Assembly (NCBI GenBank): GCA_050945135.1
Contig: JBMNSJ010000060.1
Coordinates: 1 to 9,080, forward strand
DNA: 9,080 bases
From: WRIS01 sp050945135
GTDB taxonomy: Bacteria > Actinomycetota > Coriobacteriia > Coriobacteriales > Eggerthellaceae
Direction: 5' to 3'
Of this stretch, positions 5,849-9,080 are shown piece by piece. The translations under genes were made by a program, and so were the position numbers. Numbering within the stretch: the first letter of the stretch is position 1; the number at the start of each line of letters is the position of its first letter. The notes beneath the pieces are model-generated. The model saw only the letters and a program-made list of their open reading frames with translations, did no database searches and was not told where the DNA came from.

Positions 5849-6637
5849 ATGGAGTACAAAACGATTCTCACAGAAGTTACTGAGGGTGTATTGGTAATTA
5901 CCCTGAATCGTCCGGAGGCAAAAAACGCAATCAGTGCGCGAATGTGGGCTGAAATGCAGGATGCCTTAGAGCTGTGGGATGCTGATGATAGTCAGCGGGT
6001 AGCCATTATCACAAACACAGGCGATGTATTTTGTGCGGGAGCTGATTTGAAAGAGCTCGCTGAAGGGGTCTGGCACGGACCCGAAGACAAGCCCGATTGG
6101 GGTTGCGGCGGCTACACGAAGCATTTTTTCGAGAAACCCATCATTTGTGCGGTTCGGGGAAAGGCCTTGGGTGGCGGGCTCGAGCTTGTAATTGCTGCCG
6201 ATCTTGCGGTTGCATCGAGCGAATCCATTTTCGGACTACCTGAACCACTGGTTGGCCTAACGGCAGCTGGCGGAGGAGGTCTTATCCGCATTGCTCAGCA
6301 AATACCTTTAAAGTATGCGAACGAATTACTCTTTACGAGCAACCCTGTATCTGCCGAAAAGGCGCTTGAGTGGGGATTACTCAATTATGTTGTCGATGAT
6401 GAAGAGGTTATGGAAAAGGCAATGCAAATCGCACGTGATATCGTGCGTGGGGCACCTCTTTCGATTTCGTGCTCTAAGAGAACCGTATACGAAACCATGA
6501 ACGAGAGCACAGTATATCCTTCGCCTGGTTGGGAGCGACTTGAGGAAATAGAAAAAATCACGCGAGGCTCGAGAGATGCTCTTGAGGGAGCCACCGCCTT
6601 TGCCGAAAAAAGAAAGCCTCATTGGGAGGGTCGTTAG
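5849..6637 (+). CDS. enoyl-CoA hydratase/isomerase (crotonase), CaiD-like
   Basis: Crotonases add water to, or isomerise, enoyl-CoA thioesters in the cytoplasm. The 262-residue protein has the family landmarks: CAGADLKEL (62-70) and ALGGGLEL (106-113) for the oxyanion hole and CoA binding, and two acidic residues at the hydratase positions, Glu112 and Glu132 (in FGLPEP). The C-terminus AFAEKRKPHWEGR resembles that of E. coli CaiD, crotonobetainyl-CoA hydratase, and the length matches. The start is fixed by GAGGAGGG a few bases upstream. No CoA transferase, ligase or carnitine transporter is nearby, so a carnitine substrate is not shown. It most likely works with the acyl-CoA dehydrogenase downstream. 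Confidence 0.9.
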   Translation: MEYKTILTEVTEGVLVITLNRPEAKNAISARMWAEMQDALELWDADDSQRVAIITNTGDVFCAGADLKELAEGVWHGPEDKPDWGCGGYTKHFFEKPIICAVRGKALGGGLELVIAADLAVASSESIFGLPEPLVGLTAAGGGGLIRIAQQIPLKYANELLFTSNPVSAEKALEWGLLNYVVDDEEVMEKAMQIARDIVRGAPLSISCSKRTVYETMNESTVYPSPGWERLEEIEKITRGSRDALEGATAFAEKRKPHWEGR

Positions 6638-6693
6638 TTTTTCCCTATCGTTTTGCTGCTTTCAATTGGATATAGTCTTATCTGTTCATTTAG

Positions 6694-6836
6694 GCATGGA
6701 CAGTTTTTTTCGCGGTAGTAAAATAATAGGCATACCACGTATCATCAGGTGTGATATCTGTGGTGCGAAGTAGAAGGCCTACGAGCGTGAACCTAAGTTT
6801 GACCGCGATACGCGAGGAAGAGGAAGTAGCTTATGA
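6694..6836 (+). other. possible degraded small CxxC frame
   Basis: A frame beginning MDSFFRGSK runs to RCDICGAK, meets TAG at 6771-6773, and continues open as KAYEREPKFDRD to a TGA that overlaps the dehydrogenase ATG (ATGA). The CDIC motif and the overlap are gene-like. The amber stop, the lack of a good ribosome site and the overlap with a better promoter candidate argue against it. Probably chance; possibly a decayed zinc-ribbon peptide. Confidence 0.15.
6697..6724 (+). promoter_or_regulatory. candidate promoter for the acyl-CoA dehydrogenase gene
   Basis: TGGACA (6697-6702), a 16-bp spacer and TAAAAT (6719-6724) match the vegetative consensus at five of six positions each. It lies in the 195-bp gap after the crotonase gene and predicts a leader of about 100 bases. 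The dehydrogenase could therefore be transcribed on its own as well as by read-through. Confidence 0.4.
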
Positions 6837-8029
6837 ATCCTAAAGCGACCATCACCGATGAACAGTTCCAATCCTATCTAAAGCAGATACGCGAATTGGC
6901 CGAAGGCCCTTTCGAGGTTATGCAGAAGGAAATCGAGGTAACCAACAAGTTCCCGCAAGAGTTTTACGAACTATCAAAGAAAAACGATTTATATCGTTTT
7001 TACCTACCAGAAGAATACGGTGGGTGGAATCTCAACGAAGTAGAGATTCTCAAAGTGCAAGAAGAGTTTAGCCGTGGACCTGGTGGCATGCGTATGCATC
7101 TCCATCATGCAGCAGATATGAATTGGCGTATTCTTGATGATTACGGCAAACCAGAGCTCAAAGAGCAATACATGGACAAATTCCAGGACAAGACCATCTA
7201 TGCAAATTTCGCCATTACTGAACAAACCGGAGGCACGGGAGCAGACTTGCATACTACTGCCATTAAAGATGCTGATGGCAACTATGTTCTCAACGGAGAG
7301 AAATGGCTCATTTCACACACCGACTGCAGTGATTTTACCTACGTTATTGCCGTAACCGATCCTGACGATCCAAAAGATTCTCGCCTCTCAGCGTTCTTCG
7401 TACCAACGGATGCGCCTGGCTTTGAAATCGTTCCTATGCCTCACATGATGGGGTGCCGCGGTGCAGGTCATGCTGGCTTGCGCTTCACCGATCTGAAGCT
7501 TGATCCTAAGTATTTATTGGGCGAAGAGGGCCAGGGAATGGAAATTGCCATTCATTCACTTTCTGTTTCTCGCGTTCACATTGCTATGTCTAATCTTGGG
7601 ATGGCACAGCGTATGCTTGAGATGTCAATTGCTCGCGCAAAAGACCGCGTAACTTTTGGAAAGCCTATCGTTGAGCGCCAAGCGATCAAGATGAAAATTG
7701 CCAATATGGACATGATGATTCATGCGCTTCGTACTCTCGTATATGATTTTGCTCATGATTTCGACAATGATCCTCACGGAGTCGACATCGAAGAGAAAGC
7801 TGCAATTTGTAAGCTGTTCTCGATTGACACAGTCAAGCTTGTCTCTGATGAAATGCTTGAGATTTTTGGTGGCGACGGCTACTTTGAAGACTCTCCTTAT
7901 GGCCCAACCGAGCGTTTATATCGCGATTGTCGCGCTATGTGGCTTGAAGAGGGTGCTCCAACGGTGCAGCGCATCACTATTGCTCGTGAATGTGTTCGTA
8001 AAGGCGCAAAACTTAACTACCTCGACTAA
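6833..8029 (+). CDS. acyl-CoA dehydrogenase
   Basis: A flavoprotein expected to interconvert an acyl-CoA and its 2-enoyl-CoA in the cytoplasm with FAD, passing electrons to an electron-transfer flavoprotein or quinone partner not present here. The 398 residues fit the family. Visible landmarks are the FAD/substrate segment NFAITEQTGGTGADLH, NGEKWLISHTD, RVTFGKPIVERQAIK for the dimer/FAD contact, and IFGGDGYFEDSPYGPTERLY. In WLEEGAPTVQR, Glu373 aligns with the catalytic base of medium-chain enzymes. Similarity to CaiA is only at family level, so I do not assign crotonobetainyl-CoA reductase. A GAGGAAGAGGAAG purine run precedes the ATG. Following a crotonase on the same strand, it probably shares that pathway; substrate and direction are unknown. 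Confidence 0.92.
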   Translation: MNPKATITDEQFQSYLKQIRELAEGPFEVMQKEIEVTNKFPQEFYELSKKNDLYRFYLPEEYGGWNLNEVEILKVQEEFSRGPGGMRMHLHHAADMNWRILDDYGKPELKEQYMDKFQDKTIYANFAITEQTGGTGADLHTTAIKDADGNYVLNGEKWLISHTDCSDFTYVIAVTDPDDPKDSRLSAFFVPTDAPGFEIVPMPHMMGCRGAGHAGLRFTDLKLDPKYLLGEEGQGMEIAIHSLSVSRVHIAMSNLGMAQRMLEMSIARAKDRVTFGKPIVERQAIKMKIANMDMMIHALRTLVYDFAHDFDNDPHGVDIEEKAAICKLFSIDTVKLVSDEMLEIFGGDGYFEDSPYGPTERLYRDCRAMWLEEGAPTVQRITIARECVRKGAKLNYLD

Positions 8030-8053
8030 ACACAACTTCACTCAAACGTGGAC

Positions 8054-8091
8054 AAAAGCGGCTTTCCTGTATTTGGGAGAGTCGCTTTTTT
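8054..8091 (+). terminator. rho-independent terminator after the acyl-CoA dehydrogenase
   Basis: A 14-bp stem (8054-8067 with 8076-8089, two G-T pairs) with an 8-base loop runs into six T (8086-8091), 24 bases after the stop codon. It separates the acyl-CoA genes from the LRR gene. Confidence 0.9.
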
Positions 8092-8100
8092 GCGGATTGG

Positions 8101-8124
8101 GCGCCCGTGCCAGAAGGAGGGCGC
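8101..8124. other. GC-rich inverted repeat in the gap before the LRR gene
   Basis: GCGCCC (8101-8106) pairs with GGGCGC (8119-8124). The surrounding 8092-8150 is clearly richer in G and C than the genes on either side. No coding frame is evident. It may be a remnant or an intergenic repeat unit. Confidence 0.25.
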
Positions 8125-8183
8125 TGCCGCTCGGTTCGGCTCAAAGCGACTTGCCAGATGCAAGCGCAGGATATTTGCGCACA

Positions 8184-8192
8184 TGGTATTAT
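8184..8192 (+). promoter_or_regulatory. extended -10 promoter candidate for the LRR gene
   Basis: TGGTATTAT is a near-consensus extended -10 box, preceded by the same ACA triplet as the box of small gene copy 1 (ACATGGTATAAT there). It would start transcription about 22 bases before the ATG, leaving room for the AAAGGG ribosome site. No good -35 box is present. Confidence 0.35.
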
Positions 8193-8222
8193 TTGCCTAG
8201 ATAAAATGAGAAAGGGTGCGCC

Positions 8223-8921
8223 ATGGGTCTTGTTAAGTCTAGAGCGGTACTATTGCTTGGTGCTATAGCGGCAATACTGATTGCTATAAGCGTTGCCATT
8301 GCCCCACATACTGCCTATGCCGCTGATGCTTTTACGGATGATAATGTGGACTACGAGATTATTGGCACTAACCCTAACCAGGTGAAAGCCATAGCTATTG
8401 CTGCCGGACATAACAGCGCTAGCATTCCAAGTACTGCAACAGACCCGCAAAATCTTGGCGTGCAGTACGATGTGGTTGCGATTGAAATCACAAGCAACGA
8501 TGATTTGCAGCGTCTCACGGCCAAAAACAACGACAAACTTGAAAGTGCTTCCATTACTAATTGCTCCATCCTTGACACGATTGAAGTTACCGGGAATGCT
8601 AAGCTTTCTACTCTTGAGCTTAAGGGTTGCTCCGAGCTCTTGCATGTTTATTGTTCAGACAATCAACTCAACACGCTTGTTCTTGAGGACTGCACCAAGC
8701 TCTGGATTCTCAATTGTAATAAAAATGCCCTTACTTCACTTGATGTATCAAGCTTTACTGAACTTGGGGGGCTCGATTGCGGCAACAACAAGATATCAAG
8801 CCTTGACCTTTCACTCAACTCTGCTTTGGAAAGAGTTGAGTGCTTTAATAACGAGCTTGTTGAGCTTGATATTTCGATGCTCACTGAATCGCCCCGACTT
8901 TACCGGAGGCTCCAAGTTTGA
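8223..8921 (+). pseudogene. secreted leucine-rich-repeat protein, interrupted by an IS3-family element
   Basis: The N-terminus is a standard signal peptide: positive MGLVKSR, a hydrophobic core at 8-27, and an AYA-AD cleavage site near residue 33. From about residue 95 there are leucine-rich repeats of 21 residues with the pattern L-x-C-x-x-N-x-x-x-x-L-x-(V/L/I), for example LDCGNNKISSLDLS. The regular Cys and Asn ladder resembles repeat regions of surface or secreted bacterial LRR proteins, which usually mediate adhesion or binding. The native sequence ends near residue 221 (around 8884). The last residues, beginning about ESPRLYRR, and the stop come from the inserted element, so further repeats and any wall anchor are lost or lie beyond the element. 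AAAGGG upstream supports the start. Confidence 0.8.
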
Positions 8922-9080
8922 GAAGATGGAGCCATTATGGAAAAGCAAAAAGGAAAGCGTTACCCCAAAGAAATCCGAGACAAAGCGGTTCGGATGGTCG
9001 ATGAGCACCAAGGCGAGTACCCTTCGCAGTGGGCTTGCATCATCTCGATTGCCGAGAAGCTCGGTATGACCCCTGAGACG
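8885..9080 (+). mobile_element. left end of an IS3-family insertion sequence, cut by window edge
   Basis: The element appears to start at TGAATCGCCCCGACTTTACC (8885-8904), which begins with the TG typical of IS3-family ends and is followed by the GGAGGCTCC block; the terminal repeat probably spans about 8885-8913. The first transposase frame starts about 50 bases in, as expected. Only the left end is in the window, so the right repeat and target duplication cannot be checked. Confidence 0.75.
8937..9080 (+). CDS. IS3-family transposase OrfA, N-terminal part
   Basis: OrfA is the helix-turn-helix protein that binds the ends of IS3 elements; with OrfB, made by frameshifting, it forms the transposase. 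The visible 48 residues start MEKQKGKRYPKEIRDKAVRM and continue with EHQGEYPSQWACIISIAEKLGMTPET, the usual first helices of the HTH domain, similar to OrfA proteins of actinobacterial elements. The gene runs off the window. The ATG at 8937 is preferred to the ATG at 8926, which is in a different frame. It points the same way as the LRR gene it interrupts. Confidence 0.87.
   Translation, partial: MEKQKGKRYPKEIRDKAVRMVDEHQGEYPSQWACIISIAEKLGMTPET

Noticed and set aside
6833..8029. Naming the dehydrogenase caiA because it follows a CaiD-like gene
   Set aside because: The C-terminal catalytic region is unlike E. coli CaiA, and no other carnitine genes are present.
7722..8204. 160-residue frame running past the acyl-CoA dehydrogenase stop
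   Set aside because: It is an off-frame shadow of the dehydrogenase that continues through a strong terminator.
8398..9069. 223-residue frame crossing from the LRR gene into the IS
   Set aside because: It is out of frame with both the LRR repeats and OrfA, and it crosses the insertion boundary, so it cannot be an evolved gene.
1..9080. CRISPR arrays, tRNA or rRNA genes, riboswitches
   Set aside because: I looked for regularly spaced repeats and conserved RNA motifs on both strands and saw none; the 19-bp repeat occurs only twice.

Overview
The window looks like a chromosome segment from an anaerobic Gram-positive bacterium. By eye the base composition is moderate, probably mid-40s percent GC (not computed). 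The dlt operon implies a Gram-positive wall with D-alanylated teichoic-type polymers. The crotonase and acyl-CoA dehydrogenase pair, and an actinobacterial-looking IS3 transposase start, make a Coriobacteriia-like host a reasonable but unproven guess; a Bacillota host is the alternative.

Layout. (1) 1-330 is non-coding, rich in hairpins, with a 19-bp direct repeat and a strong terminator. (2) 331-486 (-) encodes a 51-residue hydrophilic protein I do not recognise. (3) 487-973 holds its promoter region, a palindrome and a doubtful open stretch; no gene is secure. (4) 974-5277 (+) is a dlt operon in the order A-B-C-D-X. dltA carries an in-frame TAA at codon 56; dltB, dltC and dltD are intact; a 59-codon dltX follows dltD. 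(5) 5404-5559 (-) is a second copy of the 51-residue gene, so two related small genes in the same orientation bracket the operon. (6) 5849-6637 and 6833-8029 (+) are a CaiD-like crotonase and an acyl-CoA dehydrogenase, ending in a strong terminator. (7) 8223-8921 is a secreted leucine-rich-repeat protein cut off by an IS3-family element that begins near 8885 and runs off the window.

How the genes fit. DltA charges D-alanine onto DltC. DltB passes it across the membrane, DltX is the proposed acyl relay, and DltD completes transfer to teichoic acid. The nonsense codon in dltA would block the first step unless it is an assembly error or is bypassed. The crotonase and dehydrogenase probably act on one acyl-CoA/enoyl-CoA pathway whose substrate cannot be read here.

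The least explained content is the duplicated 51-residue gene. The two copies differ mostly at synonymous positions and share an upstream element (TGTCAA, 9 bases, TATATT, 2 bases, TCGGT). This points to a selected, co-regulated small protein that routine annotation would miss. Several disrupted genes (dltA, the LRR gene, perhaps a small CxxC frame) suggest local decay.
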